The notes below the pieces were generated by a model. It saw only the letters and a program-made list of their open reading frames with translations. It did no database searches and had not been told where the DNA came from. From the NCBI GenBank assembly GCA_947624945.1, contig CANQMJ010000039.1, positions 1-17,977 on the forward strand: a stretch of 17,977 bases of DNA, written 5' to 3'. This stretch comes from an uncultured Clostridia bacterium (GTDB taxonomy: Bacteria > Bacillota > Clostridia > Oscillospirales > CAG-272). Made by a program: the position numbers and the translations under genes. This document shows, one piece after another, positions 1-6,207 of this stretch; the first letter of the stretch is position 1, and every line of letters starts with the position of its first letter.

Positions 1-299
1 TCTGCGGTCGCCTCGAGCTTTTCGTCCGGCTTCGTCATCAACGAATATGCGACGGCTTCGAGCCATTTCGCAAGGTCGCTGTCCTGGAATACGCAGCCGT
101 AAAATTCGCCCTCGGCTTCTCCTGCAGCGATTTTGAAGTTTTCGATACAGTGGCTTGGCGCCGCGTCAGGCACTCTGTCGTTCAGAGTTTCCCACTGGTA
201 GGGAATGACGCTGTCGCGGACGAGGTCGATGAATCGGCCGAAGAATCCGGCGCCGTCAAGTCTGACGTTTTTGATGTCGGATGTGGATAAGTTTTTCAT
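1..299 (-). CDS. GH127-family glycoside hydrolase (beta-L-arabinofuranosidase type, formerly DUF1680), N-terminal part only
   Basis: This gene is read leftwards from ATG at 297-299 and runs off the left edge, so only about 99 N-terminal residues are visible. They begin MKNLSTSDIKNVRLDG and contain IPYQWETLNDRVPDA, SHCIENFKIAAG and VFQDSDLAKWLEAVAYSL. This is the characteristic N-terminal pattern of GH127 enzymes, which remove beta-L-arabinofuranose from plant arabino-oligosaccharides or hydroxyproline-linked arabinans. A GGAGGG ribosome site lies just upstream (about 303-309) and a TTGACA/TAGAAT promoter lies at 335-363. There is no signal peptide, so a cytoplasmic enzyme acting on imported oligosaccharides is expected. 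The catalytic Glu/Cys cluster lies outside the window. Family assignment is from recognised sequence pattern; substrate is inference. Confidence 0.88.
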   Translation of the reverse strand, partial: MKNLSTSDIKNVRLDGAGFFGRFIDLVRDSVIPYQWETLNDRVPDAAPSHCIENFKIAAGEAEGEFYGCVFQDSDLAKWLEAVAYSLMTKPDEKLEATA

Positions 300-334
300 A
301 TGCCCTCCGTTTTATTCGTGATAACCACAAGTCC

Positions 335-363
335 ATTCTATATGAAACAAGTACGATTGTCAA
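335..363 (-). promoter_or_regulatory. Sigma-A promoter of the GH127-family gene
   Basis: On the minus strand a perfect -35 TTGACA (358-363) is followed after 17 nt by TAGAAT (335-340, 5/6 to consensus). The predicted start is about 30 nt upstream of the ATG at 299. It is oriented back to back with the promoter at 433-461. Confidence 0.7.
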
Positions 364-411
364 GGTTAGAATCAATTAAAATTTGTTTATTTTTGCGCTG
401 TCTGCAAATGT

Positions 412-426
412 TTTAAACCGTTTTCA
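412..426. promoter_or_regulatory. cre-like / LacI-family operator between divergent promoters
   Basis: TTTAAACCGTTTTCA fits the Gram-positive catabolite-responsive consensus WTGNAANCGNWNNCA at 14 of 15 positions; the one mismatch is T for G at the third base. It lies 7 nt upstream of the -35 of the plus-strand promoter and about 50 nt upstream of the opposed GH127 promoter, a sensible position for sugar control of both. It is flanked by two CAAATGT copies (405-411 and 425-431) spaced 20 bp, two helical turns, apart. Regulator identity (CcpA or a local LacI-type protein) cannot be told from sequence. Confidence 0.42.
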
Positions 427-432
427 AATGTA

Positions 433-461
433 TTGACTGTGCGTGTTTTATTTGTTATAAT
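433..461 (+). promoter_or_regulatory. Sigma-A promoter of the GH50-like gene and its leader
   Basis: TTGACT (433-438) and perfect TATAAT (456-461) are separated by 17 nt. The expected start is near 468, giving a leader of about 115 nt before the ATG at 583. That leader carries a terminator-like hairpin at 518-540. Confidence 0.8.
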
Positions 462-478
462 GGCTTTGGTGCGGTGAT

Positions 479-541
479 ATGAATTACTTGTGCTGCTGTT
501 TATCAAAGTTCGATATGATCGCGCACTGCGCGATTTTTTAA
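479..541 (+). CDS. Possible 20-residue leader peptide with a Cys-Cys-Cys run
   Basis: An ATG at 479 opens a 20-codon frame reading MNYLCCC at its start and ending AHCAIF, with TAA at 539-541. It starts about 11 nt after the predicted transcription start. Its last codons form the stem and the first part of the T-run of the hairpin at 518-540. Three successive Cys codons (TGC TGC TGT, 491-499) lie upstream of the hairpin, the geometry of a ribosome-stalling attenuator. The ribosome site is poor (GGTGCGGTG, very close to the ATG). It may be a chance ORF in a leader; there is no protein family to test it against. Confidence 0.28.
   Translation: MNYLCCCLSKFDMIAHCAIF
518..540 (+). terminator. Intrinsic terminator inside the GH50-like leader (candidate attenuator)
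   Basis: The stem ATCGCGC (518-524), loop ACT, GCGCGAT (528-534) is followed by five T. It sits between the promoter at 433-461 and the ATG at 583 with no convincing second promoter after it (TATAAT at 556-561 lacks a -35 and would start inside the ribosome site). So it should act as an attenuator or end a short RNA of about 70 nt. An alternative pairing GTGCG (469-473) with CGCAC (522-526) would break the 5' arm, a weak candidate antiterminator. Confidence 0.6.
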
Positions 542-582
542 TAGACGATACGTAATATAATAAACGAAAAGGAGATGCAAAA

Positions 583-2586
583 ATGAAAAAGCTCTTGATA
601 ACGAGTGAAGATCTGACGGACGGTGCGCGCATCGTTTCCGACGAGTGCGGCACGTATCGAATGGAAATATCGAAAAAAGGCGCTGGATTTGCTCTGCCCG
701 ATATAAAATGCGCAGATGAGCGGTATCTTGTGTTTCGCGTTCGCGTGACGGAGGAGCACAGCCTTGCGATGAACTTTTTTGTTTATGAAAGAGGCGAGAG
801 CTCGCCTGCGTTTACGGTGAGATTCGGACTTTTGCCGACGGTGGATGCGACGGCGTGCATCGACCTTTATTGGATGGACGCGAGTGAGCTGTTCCCGGAG
901 GCGATGCCGGGAACGCTCAAGATCGTATGCCACGGCAGACGCGTCCACCGCGACAGGATAGACAAAGTCGTATTGTCGACGCTGCCGTCGTTTCACGACG
1001 TGACATTGACTATCAGTGACATTGAACTTACGGACGATCATCCGAATGCATCGTCGCTGCCAGATGTCAAAATGGTGGATATATTCGGTCAAAGCAAGTG
1101 GAAGGACTGGAAAGGCAAGACAAAGGACATAGACGAGCTTCGAGGCGCGCTCGAAGGTCAGCTTGCGGAGGCGTCGGGATCATACCCGTTTGCGGATTTT
1201 ACCGAGTACGGCGGTTGGAGAAAAAATAAGCTCTGCGACGGAACAGGGTTCTTTACAAAATGCAAGGAAAACGGCAGATGGTGGCTTGTCGACCCGCTCG
1301 GATATGCGTTTTTCAGTATGGGTCCCGACTGCGTCGGACTCGGCGGCGACTGCCGCATCGACGGAGTCGAAAAGTGGCTCGACCGGCTGCCTGACAAGGA
1401 CGACGGCGAGTTTGGCGGTATGTATTTCGAGCGTCCGTCGCACGGCGGAGGGAGAGCGTACAAGACATTCTCGTTCTTCAGATCGAATCTGTACCGCGCT
1501 TTCGGTGATGGCTGGCATGAAAAGTGGAGGACGATGCTTATCGGTCAGCTCAAGCTGCACGGTATGAATACGCTCGGCAACTGGAGCGACGGCGACCTGC
1601 TCGGGACGACGGGTATGCCGTATGTCACATCGCTGCCGCGTTTCCCGTCGACTAAGCAAAATATATTCCGCGACTTCCCGGATGTGCTGAGCGACGAATA
1701 CGCAGAAAATGCGGAAGCGTGCGCAAGATCTCTCGAGAGACGGAAAGATGATCCGCTTATGATAGGATATTTCCTGCGCAACGAGCCCGCGTGGGCGTTT
1801 GTCGACAATCTTGTTATCGCGGACGAGGTGCTGTATAATCCCGCGCGGACCGTATGCAAGGATAAGCTGATAGAGTTTTTGAAGGATCGCTATCATGACG
1901 TCGCCGAACTGAACCGTGCGTGGAACAGCTCATATGAAAGCTTTGCCGACCTCTATCAAAGTCAAAGCGACGTGTCGAAGCTGTCGGAGGCTTCGTCGCG
2001 CGACATGCATGAATTCTCGCGCATAATGCTTCGCGCGTACGTTGAGATACCGTCGCGCGCGTGCAGAAAAGTCGACCCGAATCATATGATACTCGGTATG
2101 CGCTGGGCATGGATATCCGACTCCGATCTTGTAACGGGGTGGGAAAACTTCGACGTGTTCTCAATCAACTGTTACGCTGTCGACCCAACATCGTCGATAC
2201 AGCGCATAGTTGACCTCGGCGTTGATCTGCCCGTTATGATAGGCGAATTCCATTTCGGCGCGCTCGACGCCGGACTTCCTGCGACGGGACTCGAAGGCGT
2301 TGCAGATCAGCATGAGCGCGGCGTAGCGTACAGATATTACTGCGAAAGCGTCGCCGCTCACCCGTACGGCGTCGGCTGTCACTATTTCCAGTGCTACGAC
2401 CAGTTCACGCTCGGTCGCTTCGACGGTGAAAACTACAATATCGGACTGTTCGACATATGCTCCCGCGTCTATCCCGAGATGATGAACGAGATACGCGACT
2501 GCGCAGGCAGTATTTACCTTGTCGCAGACGGAAAGAAAGAGCGCACGTCGCAGAGACCCGCGACGATACCGATGATAGCGTATTGA
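583..2586 (+). CDS. GH50-like (beta-agarase-like) clan GH-A glycoside hydrolase
   Basis: This 667-residue protein has a non-catalytic beta-sandwich-like N-terminal part (about 1-190) and then a TIM-barrel region. The barrel carries a GFF...NGRWWLVDPLGYAFFSMG motif, GMNTLGNWSD, and IGYFLRNEPAW. Glu401 in that last motif follows Asn as in clan GH-A acid/base sites. The likely nucleophile is Glu555 in VMIGEFHFGAL, followed by HYFQCYDQ and a GRFDGENYNIG motif. This set resembles GH50 agarases and relatives annotated as agarase-like. There is no signal peptide, whereas true agarases are secreted, so the substrate is probably an imported galactoside-type oligosaccharide rather than agar; that is inference. 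AAAAGGAGA (567-575) sets the start. The gene ends 7 nt before the YdcF-like gene and is divergent from GH127. Confidence 0.72.
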   Translation: MKKLLITSEDLTDGARIVSDECGTYRMEISKKGAGFALPDIKCADERYLVFRVRVTEEHSLAMNFFVYERGESSPAFTVRFGLLPTVDATACIDLYWMDASELFPEAMPGTLKIVCHGRRVHRDRIDKVVLSTLPSFHDVTLTISDIELTDDHPNASSLPDVKMVDIFGQSKWKDWKGKTKDIDELRGALEGQLAEASGSYPFADFTEYGGWRKNKLCDGTGFFTKCKENGRWWLVDPLGYAFFSMGPDCVGLGGDCRIDGVEKWLDRLPDKDDGEFGGMYFERPSHGGGRAYKTFSFFRSNLYRAFGDGWHEKWRTMLIGQLKLHGMNTLGNWSDGDLLGTTGMPYVTSLPRFPSTKQNIFRDFPDVLSDEYAENAEACARSLERRKDDPLMIGYFLRNEPAWAFVDNLVIADEVLYNPARTVCKDKLIEFLKDRYHDVAELNRAWNSSYESFADLYQSQSDVSKLSEASSRDMHEFSRIMLRAYVEIPSRACRKVDPNHMILGMRWAWISDSDLVTGWENFDVFSINCYAVDPTSSIQRIVDLGVDLPVMIGEFHFGALDAGLPATGLEGVADQHERGVAYRYYCESVAAHPYGVGCHYFQCYDQFTLGRFDGENYNIGLFDICSRVYPEMMNEIRDCAGSIYLVADGKKERTSQRPATIPMIAY

Positions 2587-2593
2587 CAGTTAT

Positions 2594-3352
2594 ATGGAAA
2601 GCAAAGATAAAAAGCAGAGATTCGTTCCACTAATCGTGATTGGCGCGGTCACGCTCATATATGCCGCGGCGATGCTGACGATATCGAGCATGAACGCCGG
2701 CATGGCAATCGTGATATTTCTCGGCGTGCTGCTCGTCATATGCGGGGCGTTTCATGGATTTATTAGAGATAAAGTACCGAGATGGTGCAAAGCCGCGTTC
2801 GCGGTATGCGTTGCAGTCGGTGTTTCTCTAATGGTATTTCTGCTCGTTTACGGCAATATCGACAACGTCACATACGACGAAGATGCGTTGATAGTTCTCG
2901 GTGCGGGACTGCGAGGCGAGACGGTGACCGACACGTTGAGTATGCGCCTCGACGCGGCTGTTAAATATCACATGCGTAATCCCGATGCGCTGGTAGTCGT
3001 GTCGGGCGGACAGGGAAAAGGCGAGGATATAAGCGAAAGCGAGGCTATGGCGCGGTATCTAGTCGAACACGGTGTAAATGACAAAGTTATCGTGCAGGAA
3101 TCGGAGTCGACGAGTACATATGAAAATTTTCTGTTTTCAAAGCGGCTGCTCGACGATATGCTGGGTGACGGATATGACACGGCGTTTGCGACGAGCGACT
3201 ATCACGTGTTCCGTGCGCGAGACGTTGCAAAGACGGCAGGATTCGACGAGGTAAGTCACTGTCATGGCGCGTCGACGTGGTATCTGTTTGCGCCGAATGT
3301 GTTTCGCGAATGTCTTGCTGTTGTCAAACAATGTCTTATAGACAAGCTGTAA
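2594..3352 (+). CDS. YdcF/SanA-like (DUF218) membrane protein
   Basis: This 252-residue protein has three N-terminal membrane segments (about 10-30, 33-55 and 65-87) and a C-terminal DUF218 domain (about 95-245). The domain shows DALIVLGAGL, SMRLDAAVKYH, VVSGGQGKGEDISESEAMARYL, ESESTSTYEN and TSDYHVFRA, the typical Rossmann-like pattern with the conserved SGG and SDYH. Relatives (SanA, ElyC, YdcF) are linked to envelope integrity or bind nucleotide-like ligands; the biochemical role is unsettled. It begins 7 nt after the glycosidase stop, within reach of terminating ribosomes, and lacks a clear ribosome site of its own, so it is probably translated by coupling in a two-gene operon. I see no clear terminator in the 176 nt that follow. 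Confidence 0.85.
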   Translation: MESKDKKQRFVPLIVIGAVTLIYAAAMLTISSMNAGMAIVIFLGVLLVICGAFHGFIRDKVPRWCKAAFAVCVAVGVSLMVFLLVYGNIDNVTYDEDALIVLGAGLRGETVTDTLSMRLDAAVKYHMRNPDALVVVSGGQGKGEDISESEAMARYLVEHGVNDKVIVQESESTSTYENFLFSKRLLDDMLGDGYDTAFATSDYHVFRARDVAKTAGFDEVSHCHGASTWYLFAPNVFRECLAVVKQCLIDKL

Positions 3353-3453
3353 TGAAGCCGTATATTGTGGCAATAATATCCCTGATATCGATATATTTCC
3401 ATAAAATTCCTTCAATTCGTCGGATATAAGTACCTATTATTTACATTTTAGTA

Positions 3454-3482
3454 TTGACAATGCTTTTAGGCACGAGTATAAT
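3454..3482 (+). promoter_or_regulatory. Perfect-consensus sigma-A promoter of the BlaI-like operon
   Basis: TTGACA (3454-3459), 17-nt spacer, TATAAT (3477-3482). Both hexamers match consensus fully, so the unit should be strongly transcribed unless repressed. The palindrome at 3464-3498 covers most of the spacer, all of the -10 and the expected start near 3489. Confidence 0.92.
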
Positions 3483-3498
3483 ATACTCGTGCCTAAAA
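3464..3498. promoter_or_regulatory. Perfect 35-bp palindromic operator over the promoter
   Basis: The arms TTTTAGGCACGAGTATA (3464-3480) and TATACTCGTGCCTAAAA (3482-3498) are exact reverse complements about a single A at 3481. BlaI/MecI/CopY-family proteins bind dyads and repress their own operons, and the first gene of this operon encodes such a protein, so this is very likely its operator. The core does not contain the TACAnnTGTA pattern of classical BlaI/CopY sites. The transcript would begin inside the right arm, so the palindrome acts as DNA and not as an RNA hairpin. Confidence 0.85.
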
Positions 3499-3528
3499 TA
3501 ATAAACGTAAAAATAGAGGAATGTCTAA

Positions 3529-3909
3529 ATGGAAATGGATGCTTTTAAGAAACTTCCCGAATCCGAATTTGACGTCATGTGCGCAATATGGGAACTGCCT
3601 GTTCCCGTGACGACGCCTGTCCTCATGAAGGTGATAGGGAATGAAAAAGGATGGCGCGCTCCAACGCTCATATCGTTTCTCGTGCGTCTCGAGGAGCGCG
3701 GGTTTATTCGTTCCGAGAAGAACGGCAAAGAGCGCCACTACTATCCCGTCGTCGAGAAGAAGCCGTATATGACGGAATTCACGCGCCGCTTCCTGCGTCA
3801 GTATCATTCGGATTCGATAACGTCCTTCCTTGATTCGCTCGCCGGCGACGAAAGTCTTTCGTCCGAGCATTTCGACGAGCTTTTGAGCTGGCTTCAGGCC
3901 CGCGTATAA
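3529..3909 (+). CDS. BlaI/MecI/CopY-family transcriptional repressor
   Basis: This 126-residue protein has the family's length and layout. The winged helix (about 10-75) includes ESEFDVMCAIWELPVPVTT, a GWRAPTLISFLVRLEERGFI recognition helix region and KERHYYPVV. A helical dimerisation tail (about 80-126) ends in DELLSWLQARV. It should bind the palindrome at 3464-3498 as a dimer and repress its own operon. GAGGA at 3516-3520 supports ATG 3529 over the in-frame ATG at 3535. No BlaR1-type sensor protease is adjacent, and the Asn-Phe pair cut in BlaI of the beta-lactam pathway is not evident; Ser99-Phe100 occupies about that position. The partner gene starts 3 nt after the stop. The inducing signal is unknown. 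Confidence 0.92.
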   Translation: MEMDAFKKLPESEFDVMCAIWELPVPVTTPVLMKVIGNEKGWRAPTLISFLVRLEERGFIRSEKNGKERHYYPVVEKKPYMTEFTRRFLRQYHSDSITSFLDSLAGDESLSSEHFDELLSWLQARV

Positions 3910-3912
3910 TAA

Positions 3913-4674
3913 ATGATAGACACGACGAAGGTCGTCAACGCCGCCCGATTTTTGAATATTTGCTATGAACACAACAGAGTCAGGGACGACGGTGACGGCA
4001 TCGGAACGCTTAATGAAAAGCGAATACACGCTGTCCTCAAGGAATATTTTGACCCAGATACGTCGCATCATGAGGTGAAATATCTCGGATATGTTGCCGA
4101 TATAAAGAACGACGACGGCATTATCGAGATACAGACGGGTGCACTGAATCCGCTTTTTGATAAGTTGTCGACGTTTCTTCCCGAGAGCCGCGTAACGCTC
4201 GTCCATCCCCTCATGGCAAAAAAGACGGTTTCGTGGATCGACCCGAAAACGGGCGATATTTCGCCGAGACGCACCTCGCCGGTAAAAATGACGCCGTTTG
4301 ACGGTCTTTGCGAGCTTTACAATATACGCAGTCATGTGGGAAATTCGAATCTGTATATCAGATTTGTTATGATCGAGGTAGACGAGTACAGGTACCGCGA
4401 CGGCTGGAGCCGTGACGGCAGGCGCGGTTCGCACAGATATGACCGTATCCCGATACGACTTTTTGATATAGTGTCGATAGACGGACCGAGCGATTATCTT
4501 CGGTTTATACCCGAGTCTCTGAGAGGAGAAATATTTACTTCGACTGATTATGCGGACGCTGAAAAGGTGAGTCGAAAGTCAGCGTACTATGCGCTCACCG
4601 TAATGACGGCGGCGGGAGCACTCGAAAAATGCGGTAAAAGAGGAAATGCAATATTATATAGATGCCTAATATGA
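3913..4674 (+). CDS. Uncharacterised protein with PD-(D/E)XK-like D...ExQ motif and winged-helix-like C-terminus
   Basis: I recognise no named function for this 253-residue protein. The N-terminal part reads GTLNEKRIHAVLKEYF (Glu35, His39), then YVADIKNDDGIIEIQTG with Asp63, Glu72 and Gln74. This D-x8-E-x-Q arrangement in a beta-hairpin, preceded by a helix with Glu, resembles the restriction-endonuclease-like fold; a Glu-x-Gln variant occurs in BglII-type enzymes. A basic middle motif GWSRDGRRGSHRYDRIP (164-180) looks strongly constrained. Residues about 205-253 (FTSTDYADAEKVSRKSAYYALTV region, then GALEKCGKRGNAILYR) read as a winged helix. I recall similar proteins annotated only as hypothetical in other Clostridia, which I cannot verify here. 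It starts 3 nt after the repressor stop (TAA TAA ATG), so it is co-regulated. There are no membrane segments; it is probably a cytosolic nucleic-acid-binding protein. Nuclease activity is inference. Confidence 0.72.
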   Translation: MIDTTKVVNAARFLNICYEHNRVRDDGDGIGTLNEKRIHAVLKEYFDPDTSHHEVKYLGYVADIKNDDGIIEIQTGALNPLFDKLSTFLPESRVTLVHPLMAKKTVSWIDPKTGDISPRRTSPVKMTPFDGLCELYNIRSHVGNSNLYIRFVMIEVDEYRYRDGWSRDGRRGSHRYDRIPIRLFDIVSIDGPSDYLRFIPESLRGEIFTSTDYADAEKVSRKSAYYALTVMTAAGALEKCGKRGNAILYRCLI

Positions 4675-4715
4675 TTTTTACGATCAATGTTATGCATTTG
4701 AATAACTGCTTTGAC

Positions 4716-4747
4716 AAGACTTTCACGCATGAAAGTCTTTATTTTTT
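4716..4747 (+). terminator. Intrinsic terminator of the BlaI-like operon
   Basis: A 10-bp perfect stem AAGACTTTCA (4716-4725) / TGAAAGTCTT (4730-4739), loop CGCA, then TATTTTTT. It ends the plus-strand operon. The last stem base is also the first base of the convergent desulfurase stop codon. Confidence 0.88.
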
Positions 4748-5884
4748 CGATTTTATTATGCGTTCGACCGCGTCGATGAATTTGTCTGCTTCGCGTTTCG
4801 TGTTGAACGCGCCGAACGATGCGCGTACTGCTCCCGTCGGGAACGTACCGAGCGTTCTATGAGCAAGCGGCGCGCAGTGAAGTCCTGCTCTGACACATAT
4901 GCCGTAGCTGTCAAGCATTGAAGCCGTGTCTGTCGGAGTGATCCCGTCACAGTTGAAAAGTAGAGTCGAACCCGGCTCAAGGTTGTATACGGTCACGCCG
5001 TCGATGTCCTTGAGCGCTGCCATAATATATTCGCACAGTCGGCGCTCGCGTTCTCGGATGGATTCAATGCCTTGTCTCTGTATGAATTCGATACCGCGTG
5101 CAAGCGACACTATCGCGGGCGACGGTAGCGTGCCTGCCTCCATACGGTCGGGCATATATGCGGGCATTTCGGGCGGTATTGATTCGCTGCCGCTGCCGCC
5201 TTCGATCGTCGTTTTCAATTCTTCAGTCGAATCCTGACCGAATATTATCGCGCCGCACCCCGGAAGTCCGTACAGTCCCTTATGCGACGGCACGCAGACA
5301 GCGTCTATTTTTGTTTGACTCATGTCAAATTCTATCGTTCCCGAAGATTGCGCACAATCGACGATTGAATAAATGCCGTTCGTCCTGCAATATTCGGCAA
5401 TTGACTTTATTGGTAAAACGATCGGTGTGATGTTCGACTGATGCGTACATACCAAAAGACGCGTGCTTTTGCGTCTTTTTTTGTTGATGTCCGCTATTAT
5501 TTCGTCTTTACCGAGCGTCGCGTCGAAAATGTCGTACGAAGCGCCGAGACGCGCGCATATCTGATGAACGGGACGAAGGACGCTGTTGTGCTCTAAATTG
5601 CTTATGAGAATGTGGTCGCCGCTTTTTGCGACGGCTTTGATCGCTAAGTTTAGCGCGTACGTCGTATTCATTGTGAAAACGACGTTTTCGGGTGACGCGC
5701 CGTACAGTTCCGCCAACGCTTCGCGCGTCTTGTATACGGCTTCGGCGGCGGCGAGCGAGAGTGCGTGCGAGCCGCGGCTCGGATTGCCGCAGCGTGTACG
5801 CGCATATTCGTCGGCGGCACGGTAGACTGATTCGGGCTTCGGATATGTTGTCGCCGCGTTGTCGAAATATATCATATTTTTCAT
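4739..5884 (-). CDS. Cysteine desulfurase family protein (class V aminotransferase fold, PLP)
   Basis: This 381-residue, full-length protein begins MKNMIYFDNAATTYPKPESV. PLP-site residues are visible: His99 (NLEHNS), Asp176 (SIVDCAQSSG), Gln179, and the Schiff-base Lys202 in PSHKGLYGLPG. The catalytic Cys337 lies in RAGLHCAPLAHRTLG. It converts cysteine to alanine, passing sulfur as persulfide (or selenium from selenocysteine) to an acceptor. The pattern fits the clostridial subfamily found next to DUF3343 and selenium genes rather than housekeeping IscS; that placement is by recall. Its ATG overlaps the DUF3343 stop by 4 nt (ATGA at 5881-5884), with GGAG about 10 nt upstream. The stop codon lies in the terminator stem of the convergent operon. 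Confidence 0.93.
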   Translation of the reverse strand: MKNMIYFDNAATTYPKPESVYRAADEYARTRCGNPSRGSHALSLAAAEAVYKTREALAELYGASPENVVFTMNTTYALNLAIKAVAKSGDHILISNLEHNSVLRPVHQICARLGASYDIFDATLGKDEIIADINKKRRKSTRLLVCTHQSNITPIVLPIKSIAEYCRTNGIYSIVDCAQSSGTIEFDMSQTKIDAVCVPSHKGLYGLPGCGAIIFGQDSTEELKTTIEGGSGSESIPPEMPAYMPDRMEAGTLPSPAIVSLARGIEFIQRQGIESIRERERRLCEYIMAALKDIDGVTVYNLEPGSTLLFNCDGITPTDTASMLDSYGICVRAGLHCAPLAHRTLGTFPTGAVRASFGAFNTKREADKFIDAVERIIKSKK

Positions 5885-6099
5885 AGCGTCAGTAAGTCTC
5901 CGTATCTGATGCGTGCGCGTTTTAGGACGCGCTCCGCGCTATCGCTGTTGACACACGCGATCTCTATGCCGTACGAGCACCCTCGACGCGTCAGGGACGC
6001 GTCTATTCCCACTATCCTGTGCTGTATGCCAGCGCCGTTTAAAACGGCGCTGCCGCGCTGCGCGGTCGTCATCGAAATAAACGGCAGCACACATCTCAT
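5881..6099 (-). CDS. DUF3343 putative sulfur/selenium carrier-like protein
   Basis: This 72-residue protein reads MRCVLPFISMTTAQRGSAVL at its start, and RRGCSYGIEIA around Cys41. That matches the small DUF3343 family: an N-terminal strand and helix as in a ferredoxin-like fold, then a conserved Cys after a basic or Ser-rich stretch. These proteins occur beside cysteine desulfurases and SelD/YedF genes and are proposed to accept S or Se on that Cys. Here the desulfurase overlaps it by 4 nt, which supports a donor-acceptor pair. AAGGAAG (about 6107-6113) precedes the ATG at 6099. I see no convincing promoter between it and the terminator at 6172-6202. Confidence 0.83.
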   Translation of the reverse strand: MRCVLPFISMTTAQRGSAVLNGAGIQHRIVGIDASLTRRGCSYGIEIACVNSDSAERVLKRARIRYGDLLTL

Positions 6100-6171
6100 A
6101 CTGTCACTTCCTTTGTCATTGTCGGTTCGTCTATGCGCAGTATATGACGCGTCGGCGCGTTATGTGAGACG

Positions 6172-6202
6172 ACAAAAATGCACGGATAGCTCCGTGCATT
6201 TT
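6172..6202 (-). terminator. Intrinsic terminator of the GT2 gene
   Basis: On the minus strand, after the GT2 stop at 6208, AAAATGCACGGA pairs with TCCGTGCATTTT (12 bp, loop GCTA) and the T-run continues for one more base before GTC. The A/T symmetry makes it potentially bidirectional. It separates the GT2 unit from the DUF3343-desulfurase unit. Confidence 0.82.
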
Positions 6203-6207
6203 GATAT

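Noticed and set aside
556..561. Second TATAAT close to the GH50-like start
   Set aside because: There is no -35 at a usable distance, and transcription would start within the ribosome binding site.
3370..3412. ATATC/GATAT short inverted repeat after the YdcF-like gene
   Set aside because: The stem is only 5 bp and has no T-run; not called as a terminator.
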